A stretch of 58,375 nucleotides of DNA from a virus: IMG/VR virus record IMGVR_UViG_3300011115_000472, positions 1-58,375 of that record; one strand, written 5' to 3'. The translations under genes were made by a program, and so were the position numbers. Below the pieces are notes generated by a model. That model made no database searches. It was given only the letters and a program-made list of their open reading frames with translations, and was not told where the DNA came from. The stretch's first letter is position 1; the number at the start of each line of letters is the position of its first letter. Of this stretch, positions 42,074-48,986 are shown piece after piece.

Positions 42074-42288
42074 GCTTGTTGTTCCAATGGAATATCACGC
42101 CATTCGCCATCAAGAATGTTGTTGTGCACAGCATCGGTAATATTTTCAACTTCCCACCATTGCTGGAGGATGCGGACTTTTTTGGGGCTATAGCAAACCT
42201 CTGTGCCGTGACGCTCAGTTACCTTAACATCGTATTGCTCAAACCCATCCACGCGCTCGACAAAGCGCAGTTTTGGTGTCGGTGTCAT
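42070..42288 (-). CDS. Small hypothetical protein (72 aa)
   Basis: ATGA overlap at both ends (with 42285 and 42073). Beta-rich with KLRFVERVDGFEQYDVKVTE and VRILQQWWEVENITDAVHNN. Ends LEQQA at an AAGCATGAC junction like those of its neighbours. No recognised family. Confidence 0.72.
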   Translation of the reverse strand: MTPTPKLRFVERVDGFEQYDVKVTERHGTEVCYSPKKVRILQQWWEVENITDAVHNNILDGEWRDIPLEQQA

Positions 42289-42467
42289 GCTTCCCTCGCT
42301 TTCAGCATTGCGTCTGCCATTTTGTAAGCGACTCCTGCTATTGCATCCATGTCTTCGTAAGCAGACATCAAAAATGGTAGCGCCTTTGCCGCAAAGTAAT
42401 CCCTCAACGACATACCACCCATATCAGTCCTGTGTGGGTTGGGGAATGCTTGTTCTATTTTGTCCAT
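42285..42467 (-). CDS. Small conserved phage protein with MSLRDYFAAKAL motif (60 aa)
   Basis: ATG 42467 follows GGAGAAAGAGACAAATC; a longer frame lacks a ribosome site. Contains GGMSLRDYFAAKALPF, the centre of a common small phage protein family of unknown role, followed by a helix with AYKMADAMLKAREA. Coupled by ATGA to the next gene. Confidence 0.78.
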   Translation of the reverse strand: MDKIEQAFPNPHRTDMGGMSLRDYFAAKALPFLMSAYEDMDAIAGVAYKMADAMLKAREA

Positions 42468-42496
42468 GATTTGTCTCTTTCTCCATCCTGATTGCA

Positions 42497-42742
42497 TTAC
42501 TGCCTTTGCGTTGGTATACGGTTGCGGATGGCGTCGCCCAGCTTCTCAATGTCTACACATTCATCTGCCAGTTTTGCGCACTCTTCACGCTCGATCATGA
42601 TGGCGCGCTTGGTCGTCTCAATGGCCACCGTCATGATCTCCGCCTTTGCAATGGCCAATGAACTATCAAATTCCTGTTGGGTGAAAAACTTCACATGCTC
42701 TTGACCAAGCAATAGCCGTGCGAGTTGACTTGGTTCTTTCAT
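42497..42742 (-). CDS. Small helical hypothetical protein (81 aa)
   Basis: The start ATG shares one base with the previous stop (TAATG). Helical, with AETTKRAIMIEREECAKLAD, the 'EREECAKLAD' variant of the phrase seen in the 85-residue protein and in the plus-strand 66-residue protein. Probably part of a family of small helical accessory proteins. Function unknown. Confidence 0.75.
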   Translation of the reverse strand: MKEPSQLARLLLGQEHVKFFTQQEFDSSLAIAKAEIMTVAIETTKRAIMIEREECAKLADECVDIEKLGDAIRNRIPTQRQ

Positions 42743-42906
42743 TAGGGCCTCCAGATAAATACATCAAGCACAACAACAACAAACGCAATAACCGCAATGA
42801 TCGCCATCAAAATGGCAAACTCAGATGGCTGTTTATGGAACGGGCCTTCGATCACCGGGTGTTCTTCTACGGTGCGCCGAAATACTTTGGTGGTTTGGTT
42901 AAGCAT
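42742..42906 (-). CDS. Small membrane protein (54 aa)
   Basis: A very strong AAAGGAGGAAACCC site precedes ATG 42906. After a soluble stretch (MLNQTTKVFRRTVEEHPVIE) comes a transmembrane helix at about residues 30-50 (FAILMAIIAVIAFVVVVLDV) and a short IWRP end. N-in or N-out orientation cannot be decided. Possibly acts on the host membrane early in infection. Confidence 0.72.
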   Translation of the reverse strand: MLNQTTKVFRRTVEEHPVIEGPFHKQPSEFAILMAIIAVIAFVVVVLDVFIWRP

Positions 42907-43258
42907 GGGTTTCCTCCTTTGCTTTGATGTTTCCAAGTGCAACTTGCTCTTTATACGCGAGTAAAACGTACTCGTCCATGGTGATATCGATAGCGCGCCG
43001 GGTGCCGTCGCTCAATTCACCGTAGCGCATTACTTCACGCAACCCGTAAAACTTAAACAGATTGGCAAACTCACGAGCCCGGTTCCACAGCCCGTTGTTG
43101 TACAGGTCGTAGTAAGCGTTCATAGCCTTACGAAACCGCTCTAGGTGCTTGTTTTTTGAACGGGGGTAGGCTACGGAGCCAGAGCGCGGAATAAGCTCTT
43201 GTAGGGCGTTAATTTCCTCGTTGTAACGGCCCTTGTCGTCCCAGTATGTATCAGACAT
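42899..43258 (-). CDS. Conserved hypothetical protein (119 aa)
   Basis: Start at ATG 43258 (MSDTYWDDKGRYNEEINALQ), overlapping the upstream stop by 8 bases. A helical bundle-like sequence with KHLERFRKAMNAYYDLYNNG and FANLFKFYGLREVMR, then SDGTRRAIDITMDEYVLLAY. Similar proteins are known in phages without assigned role. No catalytic signature. Confidence 0.72.
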   Translation of the reverse strand: MSDTYWDDKGRYNEEINALQELIPRSGSVAYPRSKNKHLERFRKAMNAYYDLYNNGLWNRAREFANLFKFYGLREVMRYGELSDGTRRAIDITMDEYVLLAYKEQVALGNIKAKEETHA

Positions 43259-43523
43259 ATTCAACCCCATAAAAATTAGAAAGAATCTTGTTGAGCACAT
43301 GCATTGGCTCAGTGTCGGTGGCACCCACATGGGACATGCGCTTCATGAACGAATAGCACAGGTCGTATGCCTCAGATGCCTCGTCTGTTGTGTTGAGCAC
43401 CGTGGCAATGTTTAAGTTAAGAAAGTTAGCGCAATTGCTAAGGTTTTTTGCACTGGAATACAAGTCCCAGTCTTCGCCAGTTAACTCGAGTTTGATGTTT
43501 TTTGTGATGATTACGTTTTTCAT
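43251..43523 (-). CDS. Small hypothetical protein (90 aa)
   Basis: GAGGCTTAAT precedes ATG 43523 (MKNVIITKNIKLELTGEDWD). Residues 14-90 are mostly helical with two cysteines. The stop of the upstream gene is 2 bases away. No recognised family. Confidence 0.7.
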   Translation of the reverse strand: MKNVIITKNIKLELTGEDWDLYSSAKNLSNCANFLNLNIATVLNTTDEASEAYDLCYSFMKRMSHVGATDTEPMHVLNKILSNFYGVEYV

Positions 43524-43524
43524 A

Positions 43525-43782
43525 TTAAGCCTCGTATACGCCAAGTTCACCGGGGTTGATCCACTCGCAAAACAATTTAGACTTGCGCAATGTTTCATCT
43601 ATTTTTGGGTTCACGCCAAAGATCCAATCTTTGTGCACGTCACCGTCGTAGTAGTCAGCCCACCGATAAGACTCTGGATCTTCTGCGCTGATCTGAAACC
43701 GTCCATCCATGTCATCACGGACGTAGACAGGTACCCCCATCTTTTTTAAAGCGTTGTACGCTTTGATGTACATGCGTTTCAT
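43525..43782 (-). CDS. Conserved small phage protein (85 aa)
   Basis: AAAAGGAAACAGC before ATG 43782, which overlaps the previous stop by 4 bases. Alpha/beta with AYNALKKMGVPVYVRDDMDG and ISAEDPESYRWADYYDG, ending FGVNPKIDETLRKSKLFCEW-INPGELGVYEA. The 'GVNPKI...L..EW.NPG.LGV' end is familiar in unnamed small phage proteins. Function unknown. Confidence 0.78.
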   Translation of the reverse strand: MKRMYIKAYNALKKMGVPVYVRDDMDGRFQISAEDPESYRWADYYDGDVHKDWIFGVNPKIDETLRKSKLFCEWINPGELGVYEA

Positions 43783-43961
43783 GCTGTTTCCTTTTCTTTG
43801 GCTGGTTTTTTGAAATGGGCGTAACGCTCAGGCCACCACAGATACATCCCAACTTCTGCCACGTCTCCAAACTGCGCGTTGGCGGTGCTGTTGATGACAT
43901 CCAGTGCCAACTTCAAACCTGCATCCAAGCCGCGTGCGTAATCGCTTTTGTTGTTTTCCAT
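43779..43961 (-). CDS. Small hypothetical protein (60 aa)
   Basis: CTAGGAGCACTTC before ATG 43961. Reads MENNKSDYARGLDAGLKLAL, then DVINSTANAQFGDVAEVGMY and a basic end. Coupled to the next gene by ATGA. Follows a stable UUCG hairpin. Function unknown. Confidence 0.72.
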   Translation of the reverse strand: MENNKSDYARGLDAGLKLALDVINSTANAQFGDVAEVGMYLWWPERYAHFKKPAKEKETA

Positions 43962-43977
43962 GAAGTGCTCCTAGTGG

Positions 43978-43991
43978 GGGGCCGAAGCCCC
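43978..43991 (-). terminator. UUCG-loop hairpin after 96-aa gene
   Basis: Arms GGGGC and GCCCC around CGAA (TTCG leftward), seven bases past the stop at 43998 and overlapping no gene. The T run needed for a classical terminator is absent. Same core as 24443-24458. Confidence 0.5.
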
Positions 43992-43997
43992 GTGGGT

Positions 43998-44288
43998 TTA
44001 GTTGGACAATGGTTCTGTCGTGGCAGACAAAATGTCTTTGGTGATCTTGGTGTGCTTAGCAACCAAATCAGCAGGAGCATTCAACTCCTTGGCCACAGCA
44101 GACCATGCTGTGCTTTTCTTTTCTGGGGTGTGCTTGATGATGGTCACGTACATGGTGCCAGCGTAGGTGCCTGCGCCTAACAATTTGATCTGGTCTTTTA
44201 AAGACTCTGCTTGCTCATTCAAGGCGTCGATCTGGTCTTGGATCAAGCCGAGTTGGTCAACGATCTTGAGGGTGGTGGCTACTGTCAT
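43998..44288 (-). CDS. Small hypothetical protein, first of a promoter-led unit (96 aa)
   Basis: AAAGGAAATCATC before ATG 44288. Coiled-coil N-terminal half (QLGLIQDQIDALNEQAESLK) then AGTYAGTMYVTIIKHTPEKK and STAWSAVAKELNAPADLVAK. The second half resembles small proteins with 'TWxxIAxxLxxSxxLxxxHT' which are frequent in phages. Located 40 bases after a TGTTATGAT extended -10. Function unknown. Confidence 0.75.
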   Translation of the reverse strand: MTVATTLKIVDQLGLIQDQIDALNEQAESLKDQIKLLGAGTYAGTMYVTIIKHTPEKKSTAWSAVAKELNAPADLVAKHTKITKDILSATTEPLSN

Positions 44289-44331
44289 GATGATTTCCTT
44301 TGAGTTAAACCCGCTTTGTTGCGGTAGAAGA

Positions 44332-44340
44332 ATCATAACA
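44332..44340 (-). promoter_or_regulatory. Extended -10 promoter before 96-aa gene
   Basis: The leftward strand reads ACTCTAATTTCTTGTTATGATT with TG-T-TATGAT as extended -10. The CTCTAATTT block and its distance to TGTTAT are the same as at 40042. It falls in a gap without coding frames (44289-44425), about 45 bases before the start codon. Confidence 0.6.
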
Positions 44341-44425
44341 AGAAATTAGAGTTTCAAACACCCTAAACAGACTATTTTTCTAAGGAAAACCCTAATACGC
44401 CACCCCTGTATGAATACTTGTGTTT

Positions 44426-44701
44426 TCAAATATTGCCGCCAATATATTCTAAGACGTTTTTAATGGTGACATTTAGAGCATCAATCTCATCCATTTTTTT
44501 GAGCTTCCACATCTGGCGTTGGCCATGCCACCCGTTACGTGAGCCTTGGTGGCAGTCTTTGCATAGAGCAACGCATGTGTACTGCCTATGCTGTTTGACG
44601 TGGTGTGCATCGCTTGGGCCTTCGGCGTCGCACACAGCGCAGGGCATAAGTTTCACAAGCCCTACGTATGCGCGCTCCTGCGCGGTCATGGTGTTGTTCA
44701 C
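44426..44701 (-). CDS. HNH-type nuclease-like protein, possibly Ref-like (91 aa)
   Basis: GTG 44701 overlaps the upstream stop (GTGA) and follows ATAAGGC; ATG 44689 is the alternative. Zinc/HNH layout: CAVCDAEGPSDAHHVKQHRQ, then VALCKDCHQGSRNGWHGQRQ, giving two Cys pairs and the DAHH centre. This resembles the small RecA-dependent Ref-type or NinG-like recombination nucleases of phages. Adjacent to a RuvC-like resolvase, so a recombination or DNA processing role is plausible. Ends with a helix. Confidence 0.7.
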   Translation of the reverse strand: MNNTMTAQERAYVGLVKLMPCAVCDAEGPSDAHHVKQHRQYTCVALCKDCHQGSRNGWHGQRQMWKLKKMDEIDALNVTIKNVLEYIGGNI

Positions 44702-45036
44702 GCCACTGCCTTATCCATTGTGCGATTGGACGCCTCTAGCGAACGCCAGACGTCTACACGGGCCTGCGCAGATACCAACCCCCACCGATACCCTTCAGAC
44801 TGCTCCACAGCCGTTCTGAGGGACTCTAAGTGCTTGACGTACTTAGCGTCTGCATAGGCTTCCATCTCGGCCACCACGGCTGATTTAGCGCCATCTGCAA
44901 GGGCTTGCTTCATGAGTATGGCCTTGAGTGTCTTGCGGTACTCTTCCATGTACGTCAGTTCAGCCTTTGCTTGGGCGTACTTTTGTCCGTGGGTGTAGAT
45001 GTAATCTACTGCGTCGTTAATTTCTTTTTGACTCAT
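44698..45036 (-). CDS. Conserved helical phage protein next to resolvase (112 aa)
   Basis: ATGA overlap with the resolvase gene. Entirely helical: YTHGQKYAQAKAELTYMEEY, RKTLKAILMKQALADGAKSA, EMEAYADAKYVKHLESLRTA. This sequence type is common beside phage recombination and replication genes and often lacks a name. Perhaps a partner of the resolvase or the HNH protein. Confidence 0.75.
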   Translation of the reverse strand: MSQKEINDAVDYIYTHGQKYAQAKAELTYMEEYRKTLKAILMKQALADGAKSAVVAEMEAYADAKYVKHLESLRTAVEQSEGYRWGLVSAQARVDVWRSLEASNRTMDKAVA

Positions 45037-45494
45037 GTTCCGTACCTCGCAATTAGTGCCGCATCCGCCAAGGCTTGGCCCTGACCTTTCTTATCCAACT
45101 CGCGCCAATGTGGCCACGTCTGTATGGCCAATGACCGTGACGCATCTTTGTCTTTGTTTGTCAGGTGTGCGCGTGTCTTCCACATCTGTGGGGTGACGTA
45201 GGTCACAGGTATCTCAAACGCACCCAGCACGCCTGCAATGACACCACACGAATGCCCAAAGCTGTACATGCTAGTAACGCCCTGACCGGGTCGAGCACCC
45301 ACAAGCTCTACATATGCGTGGACTTGTCGGTAGCTGTGCCCGTACACGCGAAGCAATGCCGACAATGCAACAGCATTTACGCGGTTATGCGATCCAATCT
45401 TCATGGTGGGCATCAAAGCCCACTCGACGGGCGTGTCGTCTTCTAACATCACGACAGCCCCCTTGATACCGGGGTCAATTCCTATGCGTCTCAT
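45033..45494 (-). CDS. RuvC-like Holliday-junction resolvase (153 aa)
   Basis: Start ATG 45494 is chosen because it overlaps the upstream stop (ATGA) and begins MRRIGIDPGIKGAVV, the first RNase-H strand with Asp7. AYVELVGARPGQGVTSMYSF gives Glu63; GQALADAALIARYGT at the end gives Asp144. These match the RuvC catalytic set (D, E, D). VTYVTPQMWK sits at the usual 'P..WK' position. Expected to cut branched DNA formed in replication before packaging. Confidence 0.88.
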   Translation of the reverse strand: MRRIGIDPGIKGAVVMLEDDTPVEWALMPTMKIGSHNRVNAVALSALLRVYGHSYRQVHAYVELVGARPGQGVTSMYSFGHSCGVIAGVLGAFEIPVTYVTPQMWKTRAHLTNKDKDASRSLAIQTWPHWRELDKKGQGQALADAALIARYGT

Positions 45495-45775
45495 TTTTTT
45501 CCTTTCAGTTGTATCCAATCACATCTTTGCAAAATAAATCTCGCTGGTATTTGTGGCTTACCCTTGCGATCAACAATTTTGGGACATGTCCCATTTTTGA
45601 CGTCGTACCTCTTGCACTCAAAGCAAAGACGCCTGTCGTCTTGTGGGTCTTCGTCACGGTTGAACAATTTTTCCGCCAAGTCAAAAGCGTCATCCGCCGA
45701 CAAGCCAGCATCTTCAAAAGCTTTGCGCCGTTTGTTGTGCTTGACTATCGCAACATCAAGTTCTTCATCAGTCAT
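45491..45775 (-). CDS. Small Zn-ribbon-like protein (94 aa)
   Basis: ATTCC-region start at 45775 (MTDEELDVAIVKHNKRRKAF). After an acidic helix comes RRLCFECKRYDVKNGTCPKI and FILQRCDWIQ, giving four cysteines (CxxC plus C plus C), the pattern of small phage zinc proteins. First gene of a unit led by a TGTTATAGT promoter and upstream terminator. Related short proteins occur with phage recombination genes. Role unknown. Confidence 0.75.
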   Translation of the reverse strand: MTDEELDVAIVKHNKRRKAFEDAGLSADDAFDLAEKLFNRDEDPQDDRRLCFECKRYDVKNGTCPKIVDRKGKPQIPARFILQRCDWIQLKGKK

Positions 45776-45808
45776 TTCATTCCTTTACCCACAACATCGT
45801 GGTGATTG

Positions 45809-45817
45809 ACTATAACA
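45809..45817 (-). promoter_or_regulatory. Extended -10 promoter before Zn-ribbon gene
   Basis: The leftward strand has CTGTTATAGTC with TG-T-TATAGT, 35 bases before the start codon at 45775 and just after the terminator at 45838-45858. A TAATTTCTTG block also precedes it by about 20 bases. A near-copy of this stretch (TGTTGTAGTCGATCAC) lies at 46176-46191. Confidence 0.55.
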
Positions 45818-45837
45818 GTTTATTACAGCAAGAAATT

Positions 45838-45858
45838 AAAAAAAGGGGCCACCCCCCT
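45838..45858 (-). terminator. Rho-independent terminator ending the primase transcript
   Basis: Leftward: AGGGG (45858-45854), loop GGTGG, CCCCT (45848-45844) and a run of seven T residues (45844-45838). It is immediately followed by the TGTTATAGT promoter of the next unit, a usual operon boundary. Confidence 0.7.
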
Positions 45859-46198
45859 GTACTCCTTATTACCTTACTAATCCCTGTTTGATTGCTTTCT
45901 GGTGGACAGACTCAGCCCTCCCAGAAAGAGATGAGCCTTCACATGTTTTGCTAACTGGAGCCACATGACCCGACAGCCGTTCGATGTTAGGGCGCTATCT
46001 TCGCCACCCTTGCCTCTATCTCAACATCTATCCCGTAGTAGAGGTGTCCCCGTATCGCTACCGCCAGTGCGCGTCCAATACAGCGGTTGTAGTCAAAAAA
46101 AAGCCGTTACTACTGCACTGGGTCGATCCCCCCTTTGAAGGAGGCCAATGCATGAGTAACGGCTTTCAGTTTGTTGTGATCGACTACAACAAGTTGGA
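45859..46198. ncRNA. Noncoding, structure-rich stretch (340 bases)
   Basis: No credible gene in either direction. It holds a hairpin with arms CTTTCTGG/CCAGAAAG (45895-45902, 45921-45928), a nested pair of perfect inverted repeats at 46086-46190, and several smaller dyads. A small RNA transcribed with the primase operon, or a replication-origin element, are both possible. This is a call from structure alone. Confidence 0.4.
46086..46190 (-). terminator. Nested inverted repeats after the primase gene
   Basis: Inner arms of 12 perfect bases (46100-46111 and 46155-46166) and outer arms of 9 perfect bases (46086-46094 and 46182-46190). In the leftward transcript the inner stem is followed by five T residues (46099-46095), so it can act as a terminator; its 43-base loop and the outer arms are unusual for one. 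Confidence 0.55.
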
Positions 46199-47083
46199 TT
46201 ATATGGCCAGTTCTAATTTGTTTGTCAATACCTTTTTGCGAAGATCCATAACTTTTTTTACAACGGCCATCAACCCACGTTTTGCATGTAGGTCGTTGGC
46301 GTCGTGTCCCACCTCGTCGGCCATTGTCCAAGGCAACCCGGTACAAATCGCTGATTTTTCTCCAGTCTTGCTTTCGTCGTTGTCCGCAAAGATGTATCGA
46401 TCGCCTTTGACTTGATCTGCCACCTGCACCATGTTGGATGCAGAAAAGCAAACCACCACCGCGGCATTTAAACCAACGCTACGCAAGGCTTTGTGCAGGG
46501 ATAGACCCGTTGCATACCCCTCGACAAACCAAGCCTCTGTAGCCTCGTTAGAGCCCATGTACAGCACTGCATTCTTGGCGCGCATACCGTAGAGCATTTT
46601 CTTCTCATACTTGCGGTTTGGCTCGTCCCAGTAGATCTCCTGAAATCCCTGCAGTTTGCCCGTCACCACGTTGCGCATAGGCACCAACAACTTCCCATCA
46701 AAAACGTAGGCTTGCATGTCCTGAAAACCTTTGATCTCCAAGTACGGGTGGTTTTCCATCTTGGCCGCACGCATGGTGATGTTTGCACGCTCCGCGGCCA
46801 ACTCGTATGCCCGATCCTTGTCAGAGTTAGCCGTCTGCCGCTTCATAGCCCATTCGCGCTTCTCTTGATCCGTCCATGGCTTGGCATTGGGGTCTTCGTA
46901 CCAAATAACTCTGGCTTCATCCGCCCAGTTCATCACCCAGCCACGCTGGCCATCGTAAAAGAATGCGCCATTGGTTGATCTTGGTTTGTCTACCGTCCCA
47001 CAACGACGAATGCGCTCTGAAGCAAACAGTTTGTTTGGGTCAATTTCTACGCCATGGGCGCGTGCAAAGTTAATGAAACTCAT
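46199..47083 (-). CDS. Toprim-domain primase (294 aa)
   Basis: The N-terminal 60 residues (CGTVDKPRSTNGAFFYDGQR, GWVMNWAD) are like the DNA-binding front of phage primases in which a zinc site is often lost. Residues 180-260 are a Toprim domain: AWFVEGYATGLSLHKAL with Glu188, and IFADNDESKTGE with the Asp-x-Asp pair (234-236). There is no helicase domain, which is provided by the separate SF2 gene. Expected to make RNA primers on phage DNA. Followed by strong structure and a terminator. Confidence 0.85.
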   Translation of the reverse strand: MSFINFARAHGVEIDPNKLFASERIRRCGTVDKPRSTNGAFFYDGQRGWVMNWADEARVIWYEDPNAKPWTDQEKREWAMKRQTANSDKDRAYELAAERANITMRAAKMENHPYLEIKGFQDMQAYVFDGKLLVPMRNVVTGKLQGFQEIYWDEPNRKYEKKMLYGMRAKNAVLYMGSNEATEAWFVEGYATGLSLHKALRSVGLNAAVVVCFSASNMVQVADQVKGDRYIFADNDESKTGEKSAICTGLPWTMADEVGHDANDLHAKRGLMAVVKKVMDLRKKVLTNKLELAI

Positions 47084-47085
47084 TT

Positions 47086-47466
47086 TTAAATTCCAAACAA
47101 ATCTTTTTGCATTGCAACTGACCCGTCAAAAATCATGCTTTTCCACAAAGTAACTTCTGGCATGTGGTTGTGGGCCTGTTGAGGAATAACTTTTCCTATC
47201 GGCTGTATCCATCCAATAGTGTGTAAAACAGTCACCCCTGAAACCCACACATTGTGGTGAAGGGTCGATGGGCGATACAGTTTTCTGTCAAGGCAATACC
47301 CCCTAAATTCATCACCCATAACATTTGGCTTTTGGGACAACAATTCTTCAGCGCAAATTAAATATTCAACAACAAAATCTGGTTCAACTCTAACTGCTTT
47401 GTCCCAACATTTACCCGCTAAATCTATAGCGTTTTCCATGCGTTCTGTCATATCAATGCGTTTCAT
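47086..47466 (-). CDS. Hypothetical protein between helicase and primase (126 aa)
   Basis: ATG 47466 overlaps the helicase stop by 4 bases. Helical N-terminal half (MENAIDLAGKCWDKAVRVEP), then GDEFRGYCLDRKLYRPSTLH and WVSGVTVLHTIGWIQPIGKV, which looks like a winged or mixed alpha/beta fold with NHMPEVTLWKSMIF. The conserved 'VMGDxFRxxCxxRGLxxP' type stretch is found in small phage replication-region proteins, perhaps helicase/primase accessory factors. Not named. Confidence 0.72.
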   Translation of the reverse strand: MKRIDMTERMENAIDLAGKCWDKAVRVEPDFVVEYLICAEELLSQKPNVMGDEFRGYCLDRKLYRPSTLHHNVWVSGVTVLHTIGWIQPIGKVIPQQAHNHMPEVTLWKSMIFDGSVAMQKDLFGI

Positions 47467-48986
47467 CTCTTCACCGCTTTCTTGTATGCCATGTTCAACT
47501 GCAAAATTTTGTTCTGTACGTTACGCGTGATCTCTACGTTAGGTGACAAACTAAATTGCCAAAGGGGTTCGTAGCCTGCAATCTTCTTGAACAAGTGGTA
47601 CGCACGCCCCTGCTGGCTGGCAGGCTGACTGTGCTCTCTCGCATACCTCACCACCTGATGCCACAAGTGCTCAGCGTTGTCGGCCAGTTTCTTTTTGTTC
47701 TTACCCTCACCAATAAATATCTCGGCCATGATGCCGTGAGCGGCGTCCTCGAGCGCTTTAGCTGGGCGCTCGTAGCCACAACCCATACAGCGTTTATGGA
47801 ATGGCTTGTAGCCACACTTGGGACACCCCTTCGACTCAATTTCCTCGTCTTTGCGAATCTTCTTGTCGAGCTTCTCGCCGTCGTCGAGCTTCTCTAACCC
47901 ATTAAAAAATATGTCTGTGAAATCTTCAGCAAAGCGAATGATGTTGCCGCTGAAGTCCAGCAAATAGCAATCCTTCTTGCCTTCGTGCGAACGCAGGCCA
48001 CGCCCCCACATTTGAATAGCCGTAGACAACGACTTGCGCAGGGGACGGGCATCACACACACAACCCACGTCAGGCACGTCAAAACCCTTTGCAAGCGCCT
48101 CTACAGAGATCAGCACCCGCAGGTAGCTGTCTGGCTTGCGGTACTCCTTTAACAGGTCTTCACGCTCTTTGTCGGTGGTGTTTGAAGTAAACACCGCGGC
48201 CATGACGCCTTGGTCAATAAATGACTTGGCCAACTCTTCACAGTGCTTGATGGTGGCGCCAAACACAATCGTCTTGCGGTTCTCAGCAAACTTCACCCAC
48301 TCTCTGACAACGTCGCCAACGATGCCCATCTCGCGCTCTTCAGCCGCCCTGTCTGTCCATTCACCGCCTGCGGTGGCCGCACCCGTCATGTCGGGCCGTG
48401 TGCACGAGAAAATCCGCATAGGCACCAGCACCCCTGACTCGGTCAGATCGTGCATTGTGGTGGCGTTTATGAGGTTCGTGAAGATGTTGCCTAAGCCTGC
48501 AGAAAAGGGCGTGGCTGATAGACCAATGATGGCCGCGCCACTCTCCATGGCGTAGTCAGTCCACACCTTGTACTGAGTGTGTGCTTCGTCCACCACCAAC
48601 ACGTCTAACTGTGGCCAATACTCACGCTTGGCAATGGTCTGCGCAGACGCAATCTGCAACAGTAGATCGGGCATGCGACGCCAGTGGTTGGCTTGGATTA
48701 CCCCATGCTCTTTGAGCCCGTAGCCGTCGGCCACAGTTGAGGTCTGATTAATCAGTGTGGTGCGGTCACACAGAAAAACGGCACGCTTGCCTTTTTGCAT
48801 GGCTTCGTTGCAAATACGAAGTCCAAGATACGTTTTTCCAGCACCCGTGGGTGCCATGATTAACTGTCGTTTGTGGCCATCTCTGAACCCCTGTCGAAGG
48901 GCGTCGTGGGCGGATAATTGGAACGGTCGTGGTGCTGGAAAAGTAGTTCCATCATCACACCTACTTGGTGCTAGGACTGTGTTCAT
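47463..48986 (-). CDS. SF2 DEAH-box helicase with zinc finger (507 aa)
   Basis: Walker A APTGAGKT (45-52), motif II DEAH (133-136), motif III SATP (157-160), and motif VI QMWGRGLR (325-332), all intact, as in the type-I-restriction/UvrB-like SF2 helicases of phages. A four-Cys zinc knuckle (Cys388, 391, 400, 403) in CPKCGYKPFHKRCMGCGY follows, then a helical tail. Expected to unwind or remodel DNA or RNA in phage replication. ATGA overlap with the ParB-like gene and with the next gene. Confidence 0.9.
   Translation of the reverse strand: MNTVLAPSRCDDGTTFPAPRPFQLSAHDALRQGFRDGHKRQLIMAPTGAGKTYLGLRICNEAMQKGKRAVFLCDRTTLINQTSTVADGYGLKEHGVIQANHWRRMPDLLLQIASAQTIAKREYWPQLDVLVVDEAHTQYKVWTDYAMESGAAIIGLSATPFSAGLGNIFTNLINATTMHDLTESGVLVPMRIFSCTRPDMTGAATAGGEWTDRAAEEREMGIVGDVVREWVKFAENRKTIVFGATIKHCEELAKSFIDQGVMAAVFTSNTTDKEREDLLKEYRKPDSYLRVLISVEALAKGFDVPDVGCVCDARPLRKSLSTAIQMWGRGLRSHEGKKDCYLLDFSGNIIRFAEDFTDIFFNGLEKLDDGEKLDKKIRKDEEIESKGCPKCGYKPFHKRCMGCGYERPAKALEDAAHGIMAEIFIGEGKNKKKLADNAEHLWHQVVRYAREHSQPASQQGRAYHLFKKIAGYEPLWQFSLSPNVEITRNVQNKILQLNMAYKKAVKR

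Noticed and set aside
45984-46415. Plus-strand frame of 143 residues across the noncoding region
   Set aside because: More than half is antisense to the primase gene and there is no promoter or ribosome site; the inverted repeats explain the remainder.
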